From Chlorophyllum brunneum (taxonomy: Eukaryota > Basidiomycota > Agaricomycetes > Agaricales > Agaricaceae), in contig OY756151.1 in NCBI GenBank assembly GCA_963576785.1, positions 1,426,001 through 1,490,000 of the forward strand: a stretch of 64,000 nt of DNA, written 5' to 3'. Positions 10,243-23,700 of the stretch are shown in pieces. The position numbers were made by a program, and so were the translations under genes. Positions within the stretch are counted from its first letter, which is position 1. Each line of letters opens with the position of its first letter. The notes beneath the pieces are model-generated. The model was not told the DNA's origin and ran no database searches. It saw only the letters and a program-made list of their open reading frames with translations.

Positions 10243-12894
10243 ATTTCTCGTGTTGGGAATTACGTTGAAAGGCCTAGACGCACGTTGCATTCATTATCAA
10301 TATTAATGGGTTTTGTTGCACTTACAGGTGTTCTAACACCGATCTGCGAAGGTGGGAGGAGGAAGGGGAAAGAGATGTGAGGGTTTAAACCCGCTGGCTG
10401 GGAATCTTCTGCGTGTTTAGAATACAGGACAAGGTCGTCACTGACGTAGTTTTTGCATATTGGTATGGGGTCTATGACGTCACATTCGCGTATTAGTCCT
10501 GGTGAGCGCCGCTCGCCCAAAAAGGAATATATACCCATAATGCGTGGTGGAACCGCTCGCCGACCAATATAACATCGTCACATGAATCCTGACTATCTGT
10601 CCTGGGATAGTAAATTATGAGGAGATCCGTGATTTAGGGAGCTACCCGTGGCACCACCGCACCCGAGACGGTAATCAGACATGACGTTGAAGGTGGCTTC
10701 ACCAGAGAGGCAATTGAGCTGGGGAGCCAAAAAGTCCGAAGGAAAAGAGGGCGACTCAGGGTATGGAAACCTGCTCTATAGTAACGGGAGGCTTATCAAT
10801 TTCCACCCGCCCTTATTTCAAGAGTTTAGCAGCGTGGGTGCTGCGGACGAGTACAACCCTCTCAAGTTGAATATACTAATTCAGGAGATTTACATCCTAT
10901 TTTAGTGATTATGTGTGTCATCACTGTGGCAGATTCCCATGGGAATGAAAGTGGGCCAAGAACCAACCCACTCCACTGAGGCACCGCCCCGACCTATTTG
11001 AGCTTGGGGTAGGATCCTACTCACGGTCCAGTAATGGATAGGACCAAGGCTCAGAGTAAAACGTTCACTGTGGCCATTACGCTCCTTTCCGACTAAGATC
11101 AGTAATAAAGACCATGTATTTCAACACTAATATATCAATTCCGGACTACCACGTCCAGACCTCTAAGCGATCACAAAATCGATACAACTCTCATATGTCT
11201 GGTGGTTATACGCATACCACCACCATTGAATGGCACAATTACCTGCAGTACTGCATTGCGTGTCTAGGCCCGTCGGGATCGTAATATCGAAATTAGCTAT
11301 TAGAAAACAAGTATTAGTTATATGATGGGGAACCTAAACAAGAACTTGCAGACTTACTTTCGTTCTTTGGCCAATCTGGCGGACCTAAGCTGTCGTTGGT
11401 GTATACAGGCCAATTGAACAAAGGTGAACCGATCGTGATCTGCGATGTAAGGTCAACGACAGATACGTTCTGAGGGGAACACATATATCAGACATTGAAA
11501 AAAGTTCAGAAGGAAGGACGTACGGCATGTCCGGTATGCCTAGCTTCAATATCGATTAAAATGTTAACAACTTGGCCCGCAGAGAATGTTTGCACGCGAT
11601 CCGAGTTATCTTCAAACTGTCGATACAAAACCATCAGCATAAAATTCACAACGGGTGGATATCAACCAACATACCTGATACCCTTTGCAGAAGTACAAAT
11701 GACAAGCCTCTGCGTCATACCCAGAATCAATCTTCCCTTCGGAATTCTCGATCTAGTAGGTGAATCACTCTGGTGAGCCTCTCATCTGAATTGTTCAACA
11801 GAAAGACGTACAGGACCGTACTTGTCAGAAGCCAACTCTTTATATACACCTGTACCACACCTAGCCAAATTGGTATCACCAACCTTGTATGAATCCCATC
11901 AAATACCCTTCAAGAAGAAAAAAATACTCTACTCACGACACGAGGGGGTGGGCTCGAAATAACCCCATGTCCTAATGCGACCGGTAAGCTTGCAAGTGCC
12001 AACCCGAATATCGTCTGTGTAGTCTTCATCCTCGCGAGTCGAAAAAAAAAGAACTTCAGGAAGTTTAGTTTTCAACCTTTGAATTTCTTGGCAGCTTATA
12101 TCTAACAACTTATTTCTCCATCGGATCAATAGAGAATCATTCTCAAAACTACGATAACTTCTTTATCACCCGACGGTCCGGTTGAAACTACAAAGGATTT
12201 TGGGGAGGAGTATCATTTGGGTATGAGCGGACCGAATGGTTAACCTAAACACCCAGAATCAAGGTATTAAGAGGGATTCGTTCTCGTTAATGGGATTTGT
12301 GATATTTTTCTCAACAACGTGAACTAGAGTGGTCAGAGGAGATGGTCCAATCGATGCGTATCCCCGTAGCTTCTTCAGGAGCCGCTCACCCCGTACCGTA
12401 CTGAACGTTGGTTTCTTGCACTCGGTGCCTTCAACCACTCTACCTCAATGTACATCATCACAGGATCCCTAGCGGTCCGACACCCAAGCCAAGAATCCAA
12501 CAAAACACAAAAACGGACCGTTCGGTTAAATCAAAGTTTACAAACACATTGGAGTAACATATGACAATACGGTTAGTCTTCGGTAACCAATAATTCCAAG
12601 AAGTGGAGAACCAACTTCTTTAACAACTCGGTCCCGATGATACATCGGTGATTTTTCGCGATAGTTTAATAGGTGATGCTGTTAATAAGTTGATGCATTG
12701 CAGAATTGAATAATGTCCTATCCCAAATTGATATAAAAAAATAATAGGTCTGGTATAGAGTACAAAAAGCAACAGCACCACGAGATCAACTCAAAAGCAT
12801 GCAAAAAAAGATCTTTTACCGGAGGACTTGCGTAGATATGATGGAGATCTGAAGGAGGGGAGGGCAGATTACCCCACACCACCCACTTTCAGGC
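10243..12894. other. Gene-poor stretch with a cluster of CGGWCCG sites
   Basis: About 2.65 kb without a supportable gene: frames are short and no domains appear. Its one clear local structure is four copies of CGGWCCG between 12174 and 12520, listed separately. No transposon proteins recognised. Confidence 0.4.
12174..12520. promoter_or_regulatory. Four CGG-W-CCG palindromes (possible Zn2Cys6 sites)
   Basis: Exact matches at 12174-12180 (CGGTCCG), 12228-12234 (CGGACCG), 12473-12479 (CGGTCCG) and 12514-12520 (CGGACCG). The copies at 12228 and 12514 continue as cggaccg-nnn-ggttaa, so they may be copies of one another. Inverted CGG triplets are the classic target of fungal Zn2Cys6 binuclear-cluster factors. 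The nearest 3' end is the J-protein gene at 12895, which points toward this block, so the regulated gene is not obvious. Confidence 0.3.
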
Positions 12895-14645
12895 TCACGA
12901 CCTCCCTTCTCTCGCTCGACTACTCTTCGTATCAACCCTCACATATTCACTTTCCTCTCCAGTAGCACCATTAACAACCGGATTAGAACTTGGCGTATCC
13001 TTCTTCACATTCACATAAGCCTCTCCAAGCATTTGCAATGCAACAGCACGAAGTTGGGCTCTATCCCGCGTGATTGTCGGATCGGTCAAAATGATATCAC
13101 AAACTTCGCGTAAAACTGATTCTACTTCGAGTTTAGTTCCCTGTGTTGAAAAAGGAGATATAATGATGAGAAAGGGGATACGTTCTAATGAAGGGGTAGG
13201 GAGACATACTTTGAATAGTGCCTGGAGACCTTTTTCTGCGGCTTGTTCTTCCAGTTTACGTTTTTCTTCAGGAGTGAGATTACCGGCCTTCTCCGCAGCT
13301 TGGATTTGGTCAAAGACATTCTTGAGTTCTATTGCCGCTCTTAACGTTGACACCCTGTTTCAGAAATACGGTCAGGGGAAAGTCGGTTGTCAGTCGAGAA
13401 GATGGCTCACGTCTCGCTGAAAACGTGATATTTTCCTTGGACGTTATGGAGCCAGCCACCAACGCCGAAGAAAGTTTGATTTGTTGCAAGATATTGTTTA
13501 GCTTTCGAAACGTACACGAAGCCGATTGCTTGTAGTAGATCGTAGCCGTAAGATTCTCGTTTAAGATCCCTAAAAATGGGGTGTCAAATGAAATGCGAAC
13601 AAAAAATCCGGGTTAGAACGTACTCTGCCTCGATTTCGCAAATTGTACGCCAGCTTTTGGAGACATCTGCGTCTTCAGGACCAGTGGCTGATTCCGTAAA
13701 GATGCCAAGTTTGCGGGTAAGATTCTCAACGAGTTGATCCACTCGTTTTGAGCGAGCAGCGGCTTTCTGTACAAGAGGATGAGAACACGTTCAGATGTGG
13801 GAGGTAAAGCAAAAGCAAGCATACCTCTGCCGCCTTTTGTTTCTCCTTCTCCTCTTTCTTCGCTCTTTCCTCCGGTGACAATATATCCCTTCCTTTAGCA
13901 TCTTTCGGTCTTGCCTCTTCTTCCGCCTCTTCCGCTTCTTGCAATGCAGTCTTCATCTCTCTTGCCAAACTAATATCACCAATGATAGGTGTAAATCTCT
14001 CTCCTCCAAAGATAGCGCCAAACACCTCTTCCGGATCGACATATCCTCCTTCAGGGGCACTCTCCTTTGGACCAAACTCATTGTATTTCTTCCGCAGTTC
14101 GGGATCCGATAGTGTCTGGTAGGCAATCGCAATGTCTTTGAAGCGTTCTTCCGCATGAGGATCGTCGGGGTTCTTGTCAGGATGATGTTTTATCGCCAAC
14201 CGGCCTGTAGATGTGTCAGACATCGTGCACGGAACTTTGAAATGAAAGAGAACATACGATATGCCTTCTTGATGTCGTCCGTCGTAGCTGTCACCGGTAC
14301 ACCGAGGATATCATAATACCCAGTCTCAAGCGGACGTTCCTGTGTTCCGATCTTCCTCCCCTTTCGCTGCTGGCCCGGTTTCGTACCACTGCTACCATCA
14401 CTACTTGCCGCAGCAGCATTAGACGATGTTGGACTTGATGTCGTATATGATGAGGGTATTTGAGTTGGATAGAATGCATGTGATAACACGTTTTGACACG
14501 AAAAGCATCGGACGTTGAGGAGTGTTCCTGGTCGTGGTTGGGGGTTGGGTACTGGGAATTCTAGAGCAACATTACAATGCGAGCAAGTTGTAGAGATATG
14601 AGGATATATAGGTCGTGAGGGAAGGACGTGGTAAGGAGAGCTCAT
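12895..14645 (-). CDS. J-domain co-chaperone with N-terminal CxxC-CxxC module and DnaJ-X-like C-terminus
   Basis: Six exons: 14645..14258, 14204..13825, 13766..13624, 13569..13411, 13354..13210, 13140..12895; 486 aa with all phases consistent. Residues 21-50 hold CSHC and CFSC pairs, probably a zinc ribbon. A Ser-rich linker follows, then the J domain from [21 protein letters not shown] with HPD at about 137-139, then an acidic and Lys-rich coil. The C-terminal half ([40 protein letters not shown]) matches the DnaJ-X region of the Caj1/Djp1 group. It should stimulate an Hsp70, in the cytosol or in organelle protein import. It starts 124 bp after the stop of sacsin-like gene A, on the same strand. 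Confidence 0.9.
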
Positions 14646-14769
14646 CGACGTCTCTGCAGACGATGGTCCACAGCCGCACAGAACACTGCCAGTTTCGGCA
14701 GCTCCTTATTTGACCCTGAACATCACAAAAGGAGAAATATCAGGATTTCGCTACAGCTACATCACATCC

Positions 14770-17700
14770 TCACGCCTGAAACTGGCTGATATACATCGCA
14801 TTGTCTCTCCTATACGCCTCGCAAACATCCATCAGCCTGGTACAATTTTCCTCGGCAGCCACGCGTGTGACTAGCAAAAAAAATCAAAACGTGCAAAAAT
14901 CTGTTCTTCGGAGACCACTCACCGTCGGCAAGCGTCTCTGGATTCACCATTCTTTTCCGAATAATACAATCTTGGATCAACTCGACAAGTTCGGGCATGC
15001 TCCAGTACTGCGCTAGTCTCAACCCATTTAAGAGAACTTGTATTTGCGCGGATTCGAGGTCCATGCTGCCATAGATGTAATCTGCGAGCAGTCTGGTTCA
15101 ACATTCTCAGATTCGAGCATCACGAATAGAAGCTTACCTAGCACGAAAGACACACAATCCCTGGAATACTCTGCCATTCCTACGTGAACAGGGTTGTCGG
15201 GAGATGCTGGACCACTCTCTATGAAACCTCCACAGAACATATCCATAAGATAATCGCTGACGGCTGCGAGGAACGACCTATGTGCGACAAGTGGATGATC
15301 CGGGTCATGATCTCGTGTGATAAATTCCACATCCACTAATCTCCCATTCCTTCTCATCTCATTGTACTTCCTTTGTACACGAGTGTCGAGTTGTACATTC
15401 GGAGTGGTGGTGGTGAGGGTACCAGGGATTTGAGGGTGATTGACTTCCTGTGCACCTGCACTGACGAGTAGATCCCTGTACCTGTGGAGGAACCAGCGGA
15501 CGGATTTAAAGTGTCCAACATCTCGACTGTCAAACGATAACGTTCCTGCAGACTCCCATGCCCAATCCTCGTTTTCATCATCAACGTTCAGAAAGAGCAT
15601 TTCATCTCTCAACTGAGATAGTTGGTCCGCGGACTCATCTGCCCTATCGTCCAAGTACTTGTACGTCGCGACGAGGTCTGGTATAATTGCGGGGTGATTC
15701 GCGTGATTATGGGCGACTCGGGTAACCAATACACGCAGGTGCGCAATCTTCCAAAATATCAGTTCTCAATTTAGCTTGACGACAGAGAAACAAGTCACTC
15801 ACGACATCATCAACACTTGGTCGTCCAAGTGTAGGAAACGCTCGTATCAAAGACTCAGTCAGCGGTCTCGCAGGCAACGCTCTTTGCGACCACGCAATAC
15901 CAACATCCTCCTCTCTAACAATATCCCGTGGCGCAACCAGATCCCCAAATCGGCGTTCCACATACTGCGAGACATCTAATCCTGCATCTCCAGCATCAAT
16001 TTCCGTCCCAACTCCAGGTCTCCACACCCCTTCGGTAAACCTGGGAATAAATTCCACATCATTGATCAACTCCCATCGATGCGCGTCTGGTCCCAATTTG
16101 CCCAGTATTACTGGTAAGCGATCATTTAGGACGTGAGAGGCTAGTGTTCCCCCGTCGTCATTACTATCATTCGCAATGGATTGAACACATTCAGCAAATA
16201 TCTCCATATCAATATCCTGCAATCTCTTGAGAAGAGGTAGTCGGTGTTCCAGGCTTCGGAATTCAGGAGAAACGAATTTGGGGTGATTGGGGAGTAAAGC
16301 GGCTCGAAAGAGGGGTTCCTCGTTGGCATAAAATTGTTGTACAGGTCGTAGCGTGAAATCAAACGCATCTGGCAGCCGTAACTCTTCTAGACCATCCTGA
16401 AGATCCGGCATACGTTCCAAGATCACCTCAACTAGCTCCTTGTACGTTTGCCTCTCTGCGGGAAGTGGCATAGAAGGTGGTAAGCCAGTCTTGATAGCGG
16501 CAAGGAGGTGGCGGAATGATAGACCTTGCACTTCGAGTGTCATGAGAGCTGGTCGGAGAATTTGTGCTTGATTTTGCGGAATTACAGCAATCTGTTGTTG
16601 CGTTATGTATGGTGCAACAATTCCCTCGTCAATGCCTTCAGGTAACATAACCAGTTGCTCGGCAGCAACGTAGTCGTGTATCCCAGTACCATCACGCGCC
16701 CTCCAGACTGGTAGAGTTCGAGCAGTGTATCGGACGTTACGAGGCACATCATGAAATAGATGACGTCTTATCCAGTCCGAAAACTGGACACGATCATCAC
16801 CTAGGTTGTGAAATCTCGTAATTAACAACTGAGGGTTGAGATCCTCCAAAGCACCAAGGATGTTCTTCATCTTGAAATCAGGAAAATCAACCCTGTTCTC
16901 GAGGATACGGGATAGTGGCGGTGGACAATGTAATGTCGATCTTCGAACGAGAGGAACTCCAAGTGTGGATAGACACTGACACACAAAATCGTCGATTAGG
17001 GTGGGGACGATGGGTACGTTTCCATGTTTACAGGAATTGAGAGAGATGAAGCGGTTGGGGGAAAGGGTAGGAACGAGCGGGAATCCAAGAATGTCTTTCA
17101 CCTCAAGCCGCAATAGTTGGAAATTGGCCCAGAAATTATGGATGAAATCCCGCTGTTCTTGGCTTGCATCAATCGACGCCTGCTTGGGGAACCTCTCCTC
17201 AATCAGTGAAGCTATCGAAGCCGATTTCAGTTCTTCAACATTGAACCCCCTGTCTAGGAGCACGTTGGCATGAAAATCAAGCTTGACGAGTCTACTCGGA
17301 TTGGCAAGAAGCTGGTCGGGGTTTATTTGAAGGTTCCAAACATAGTAGGTTGGTCCAGACGAGGAACGTGTGATAGTCACGAGAGTTTTGTTTTCAAGAG
17401 GGAGGAGTTGTAAGTCAAGGAGCAGCTCGGGATCACCCTCTAGGAAAAAGGCGAGAAGATCGTCGAGGACGTCGGCTGAAAGTTGTGGTTCCCCACCATC
17501 AACAGCGGGCAAGAATGCTTGCGCCAGCCTTGTGGAATTGTTGACGATGTACTCTCTGAGGAAACTGGGAGATACAGGAGGAAGCCCGGCATCATCTGTG
17601 ACGCGACTGAGGAAAGGTTCGGAGTACTTGGCAACGTTTCGAGGGGATAAGAGGTCAACCACCGGCTCAATAGGAGAGCGCTCAGGAAGAATAACCACGT

Positions 17701-20700
17701 CGTTGGGTGTGAGACGAAGCGCCGAATCATAGGCACTTTCAAAAAGACGCTTGTCCGAATTCTTAAGGTGCCTTTCATAGAGTGCTGGTATCACCATACG
17801 GTCAGTCGGCGTCAAATCATTGATGGGCCAGAAGTGCTGATTAGGAGTACCATCGGTGGTTACGAGTATTTCCAGAAGATAGAGATACAATGGTGGTACG
17901 ATTTCTTCCAGTAACCACACGTTGTACTTCGCCTGGTTCCCAGGGTCGTTGTCGAGCTGAAGCCGTATATGTCGGCGATCGCTTGTGGTGATAAAGGTTG
18001 CTGAACAGTGTACTGGAAGGCCAGTGGCTTCTGTAAGGGGCATAGTCGAAAATAAAACGCTTTTTTCGTGATAATCTTGATAATTCGCTCCCTCGGGTCG
18101 GATGAAGGCAGCTAGCTCGACTTTGGGATCTCGAAGATTCAATTTCTCGATCACAGAAGACGCGAATTCCGGAATGTCCTCCTTTGGAACGAAGTGCGAG
18201 ACGGTTTGCCAAAGTTCAAGCTGATCACGGTTTCCCTGGATCTGGACCATTCGTCGCGAATAGTTCCCATCCATCTCGCTCGCTGCAGGGATGGCCTGAA
18301 GGCTCCACGACTCCTTCAAGACGCCTTCTCGATTTCGGGTATAGGCGCAGATCCTCTCAAGTTTCGTGAAAAGGAAACAACTGCCTGCGATAGCCTTGAA
18401 TTCAGCTAATAATCTCTCCTGGACGTCATTTGTCCGCCAGAGTGTATTCGATATTGGAGAGCCATGCTCGATGTGGCTTGCTTCGCGAAGAGGGAGGCGG
18501 AAAATTGTCTAAGACGGGGGAGATTATGAGACTCCACGCCAGGTAATTGGTGTATTTGAATGCTTACTCCCGCAAACGACCTGATATCGTTACCGGGTTG
18601 TCCAAGGCAATCACTTAGACCTTCCAAAAAATCCAAATGATGGGGATAGTAGTCCCTGAAAATTATCGAGTCAGGACGGCATCACATTTGGGGAATTGAG
18701 ATCGTACGCAAGAGTATGCCGTTTCATCCCTTGGTTGTTGGCGTTTCCTGGAAGGTGAAGATACCTCCTCGATGGATCAATGAACAAGGCATGCGTAGTC
18801 GACGCGATCATCGGAAACTATTACCGTGAACTTCAATACGACTTAACAAAAGCAGGCTGGCAGTCGTACCTCAGTGACATGAAACATCGTCAGGGCACCA
18901 CGTCCAAATTGCCCAATCGATTTCCGTTTGTGCGCTTTGCTTCCTTCCCCAGTGCTGCACAGACCCTCGAAATCCTCTTCAGTGAATTCCGCATCATTAT
19001 ACACGAGGAGGGCCGGGCATTGTTGGAAAATAGCCAAATCAGGCGAAATTAGGTTCTCGCTGGGAAGTGGTGTTTCATCGAGAATGAGCACAAAATGCTT
19101 TGCCCCCGCGTCGACTGCATTCGCAAGCATTTCAAGCAGCATCTGTGTCTCATTGTAATCCACGAGAACTTTCTGAATTGATGTGGCGAAGCTTTCCCCC
19201 ATGTACCCAGAGAAGGTTGATAACTTGCTAGCAAGTGGTTCAATGTCGAGTGTTCGGGCTAGAGTTTCGGAGACGTATGGGTGCGCTAGAGGCTTGATGT
19301 TCCGCGGAAGTCGTTCACGGGAGGACCCAGTGTCGTTGAAATGCAGATCAGAGACAGGGTGTAAAAGGCCGTCTATGCCTGGCACGAGGAGCCTAGCCTT
19401 CGAATCATCGTCTAAATTTACTGGTAAGCGCTCCAGAAGCTTGACAATGCGTAGAGCTTGTTCAGCTGTGAGCGGATCAGGAGCTGGCTCCTCAATTCGA
19501 GCCAGGATCGCGTCGGTCGTAGGGCTGAACCAAAGTCAATGATGTGTTAGGAACGAAATGCAAGTAAATCTCACCGATCCTTTATGCCCATATGCCTCAG
19601 GAACGCGACTACCCCCGGATATGCTACCTCGTTAAACGAGACTTCGTAAAACCCAGCTTCCTCCATCCCATGAGCCAATACCGCATCTTCCGGCTTCACA
19701 AGGCTACCCGTCTTTGTTGGTACCCATTCTCGCCCCTCAAGCATCCCATATAACCTTTCTAAATGATCCTGGGACACGTTATCCGAGCCAATAGCTTCGA
19801 CGATCTCCCTAATCTTCGTGTACTCCCCACCCTTCTTCAGCGTAGCGTCCAATTGGTCAAACAGATTCTCATGAGTCAGTTTCTGTGTCCACCCCAGCAC
19901 ATCCCTTAACACATCCGTCACTTGAATGTCATCGTCTACCAGAGCGTATACTTCGTCGAAAAGCGCATATTGCGTGTTACGATCTCGACACTCGTGTCGA
20001 GCCTTGAGTCCCCCATTTGTAGGAATCCACTTGTGGTCCCTCGGTATAGCTTCGACAACCTCCCCGTATCCAGGATTTGTCGCGAGAAATTTCAGTAGTC
20101 TTCTTGATGCTTCTGCCGCCGCCGCCTGTCGCATGTTCCTCGATATCCACGCAGAAATCTTCAACAACATCACTTGATCGAGTGAAGTTTTCAAGGGACT
20201 CAAGGGGAGCTTCTTCAAACCATGCACGATTTCCTTGTCTGACTCGCTCTCCATTCTCGGCAAGTACTCATCGAACACCTTTCCACCATCCACGTCGTCT
20301 ACACCAACGCATGCGGAGAGGATGCCGCCTAGTCCACTGGTCGAAGTCGGATCAACGACCTCTCCTGGCCTCCTAACAACACCATCTCGACAAACAATGA
20401 AAGACATCTCCCACAGCCTCTCTAGAGTCTCTCGTGATACACTCTTCTCGTGTTTGACCACATACGTAACAATTGTGCCTCGGACCTCCGGGGGTTGACT
20501 CCCAAAATTACGAACACCAAGGGCAAGGAGCTCGTCACTGGTCAATGGACGTTCGTTTGAGGATGGGGTGGGGGAAAGGAAATGGAGAATTCCATACGAT
20601 CCCGCTGAGTAGCCCCGTAAGTCAAAATAGACGCAGCCGTCAATGATCGGTAGGAGATCGACAGAAGTTACTCCGTGAACGATCTTGTTCTCGGGAATAG

Positions 20701-23700
20701 CGCCTGGCCGGGGGGAATGTGTGGTGTCAAACGGATCCAGCAAGGGGTAAATAGGCAATGACCGCAGCTTTCTCCTTTGTTCTTCGCCCAACTGATCTGC
20801 TTGGGCGTGGCGGACAATGAAATCGATGAGGGGTTTCCATTCCAGACAGGTCAAACCTAAACTCGTCGGGGAAGGAGTCACACTGGTTGTTGCAGTCGCA
20901 GCCCCAGCGCTTATAATCGCACCATCCAGAATCCCCTTTACGTCTTCATCTTTCCTTAACACGTCACCAGCGCCAGCTAAAAAGGCTTTGGCGGCAAAGC
21001 CAACGGTAGGATCCAGTAGGCCCACACCCAACGCACGCAAGCATTTTACAAGAGTAGCACTCATCATGTTGAATACGGGATCCTCCACCCTCTTCAAACC
21101 AAGCTGGGTCGGTATAATATGAAGCTCCCGAACCCTCGGAATTTTAAGAAAATTGGATGCAAATGGTTGGACAGCAAGCCATTTATAAAACTTTCCCAAC
21201 CACTGCGTTGATTCGGGAGGGGTAAGAGATGCAGGAGTAGGAGAGGTGGGCGTGGAAGGGGGTGGAGGCGGGGACGGAGCTGTAGTCCAGCGTGGATCAG
21301 AAGAAAGATATTCTATGACTTTTTCAGGAGTTAGCTTGACAACGTTCAAGTTCCCGGGACCCTTTTCTTCGAGGCCCGTGGCGATGAGGCGTGAAAGCTC
21401 ATGGAGCGCGATGGCGTTGGAGTCATATGTTCTAAATAATGGCGCAGACTGCACATCAAGGAGTGGATGTAGGGTTTGTTTCGCGGAGGCAGTGGATGCG
21501 GGTGAAGCTAGTGTTTGAAGAGTGATATACTGTCCGTCCACATTCTTGAGAAGGGGTAACCCGAGGAGGAGCCGTATGTCTTGACCTTTGAGTAAGAAGT
21601 CGAGTATCGCATTTGCATGCCTTGGAGTAGAGCTAATTGCCTTCTCGAGCCTACTTACGTTCCCCTGCAAAAATATCATTGTCAGTAACTGTACTCGTAA
21701 CGACAAAGCGGACGAACCAATAACCCTTCGTGCACGTTCTCAGGCTCCAAACACTGAAATTGACGTATCTTGGAACCTTCAATCAGGGTCTTGAAATGCA
21801 CCGGAGGCTTTGTGAACCTAATCCCGCAGTCCGCTAGAGCATTCCTCAAGTCCGGAAAATGCACATCCTCTCTCGCAATCTTGAGATTTCCCAGTTCTGC
21901 AAACTCGGGTAATGGTGGGGGCGTAGATAACAGTGTTTGTACCACCGGTGCATTATGTGGTAGGGGCGTCGTGCTACGTGTGCTAACGTGGGTTGGCTGA
22001 GTCAGTGAGTTGATCATTCTGGTGGCAGTAGATGGAGGAGGAGGGGAAACGGCGACGTATACAGGCCATACGGCAGGTTTTGCAATGATAACGCAATCAA
22101 AAACCGTCTGGAGCATGCCTTGGGGTCTTTCACTACCGCTCGCACATCTCGGCCCACTCCCACTTGCAATTCCAGTTCCAGTATTCCCAGTACGGGAGCC
22201 AGCAGTATAGCTCTTTCCGGCAGGAGCATTGAATTCGCCCGGACCTCCAGGTGGTGGCCAATACTCGAAAATATCTTTGACCTTGTCTTCGCGTGCCAGT
22301 ACGTTGAGGAGGAAAGTCCATGCTTGAGGGATAAACGCCGCGAATAACATCATGTTCCATTCGCCTATGAAGCTATTTTCGGGATGTCAGTCGTGCTCGT
22401 CAATAAAGGTAGAAGGGCGAGGGGTAAAGGAGTGAAGGGAAATTTCAGAAGATAGCACAAAGTCCCAGTTCAATGTTACCGAGACGAAACCCAGTCAACG
22501 TTCCAAACCGAACAACGAGACTGAGAAGCAACACCGTGACTCACCCTCCTTCGTGAAAACTTCTGATACGCTGCCTTGACGGTTGAAGCGCGAATTTCGC
22601 ATCCACATGAATAGGCCAGCTCTGATTATTTGATCGTGGCAGTGGAAGCCCATTGAACAATCGACCTCGTCTCCAGTATCCAATTCCAAAGGCTGTAATG
22701 CCAGGTGCACTAACATTGGTAGGTGCGGCAGCAGCGGCGGAAAACGATTTGTCAGTGACAGAAGGGGAGGTAGAAACTGAGGCGGAAGTAGGGACAGAGG
22801 TGGAGGTAACAAAAGACAAGGGTGCAGCGACCCTGACCTTTTGATCCAATTTACGTCTCCTCATTTCTTCCTCTGGACTATCTTCCTTTGGGATACGCTT
22901 CAACACTTCAATGGACGGGGCATCAGTAAACGGGCAGCTGAGAATTCTCCATGTGGTCGTCGTGATATTCATTGTCGCTCCTCCAGTTCGACCTATACTA
23001 GCGCCAACGCTGCCAGCAGGGCGAACAGGAGTAGTAGAGATAGATGGAGTAGGGTGACCTGAGGGGCTGGAGGTAGAGACGCGGGTCTCAATGATACACC
23101 TCCACGTTACGAAGTCCCCTCCACTACCATCACCCTCTACTCCTTGTAGACCTTCTCTGGCGCCTTCCTTAACCGAAGCCGAACAAATTTCTCGGACAGT
23201 ACCCTGAGGACTAATCTCGTACATCTCAATTTTCTTGATGTTCTTCAAGAAGAGTAAGATGCATTCGAGATCGTCGCTAAAGAAGTCGTTGAAGAGCTTT
23301 AAGATATTCTGGGGAGTATGACATTTGATACTCAGTGACGACGAGCGGGAACGGAGGGGAAGTCGAATAAGTGTCCCGTTCATGTGGGGATGGTCTTTCT
23401 CATTCTCCTTGCGTTTCCCTTTCTCATTTGAGGCGGTAGTGGGGAGAGGCGGAAAGGCGGATTTCTTCGACGATGAAGTGGTTGAGGGAAGGAAAGTACC
23501 CGAGTACGAAACGCCAGGCACACCCTGGAAAGCGGCGATATGGGATGCTTTCTTAGCGTCTTCTTCGTCTTTCATGTCGAGCGTGATGCCTTGTGGGAGG
23601 TTTAGTAGAGCTAATTTGTGTCCAGAAAATATTTGCGGGCAGTCCGTCAACTGAAGTCATAGCTCTGGTCAGAGGTTGGGAAAGATGAAAACCGGAGCTG

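Noticed and set aside
6278..12894. Possible degraded transposon in the gene-poor stretches
   Set aside because: I found no transposase, integrase or reverse-transcriptase motif and no clear terminal repeats; without a genome-wide repeat search it cannot be supported.
18789..18804. Short match between 4609 and 18789 (catgcgtagtcga-gcgat)
   Set aside because: Only about 18 bp with a mismatch, one copy inside a conserved exon; no flanking similarity, so probably coincidence.
18708..18830. Apparent +1 frameshift in exon 8 of sacsin-like gene A
   Set aside because: Using the acceptor at ...attgaag gives a stop, but the next AG (aatag, exon start 18817) restores an open frame (FPMIASTTHALFIDPS) of 110 nt with the right phase, matching the 107-nt exon of B and C.
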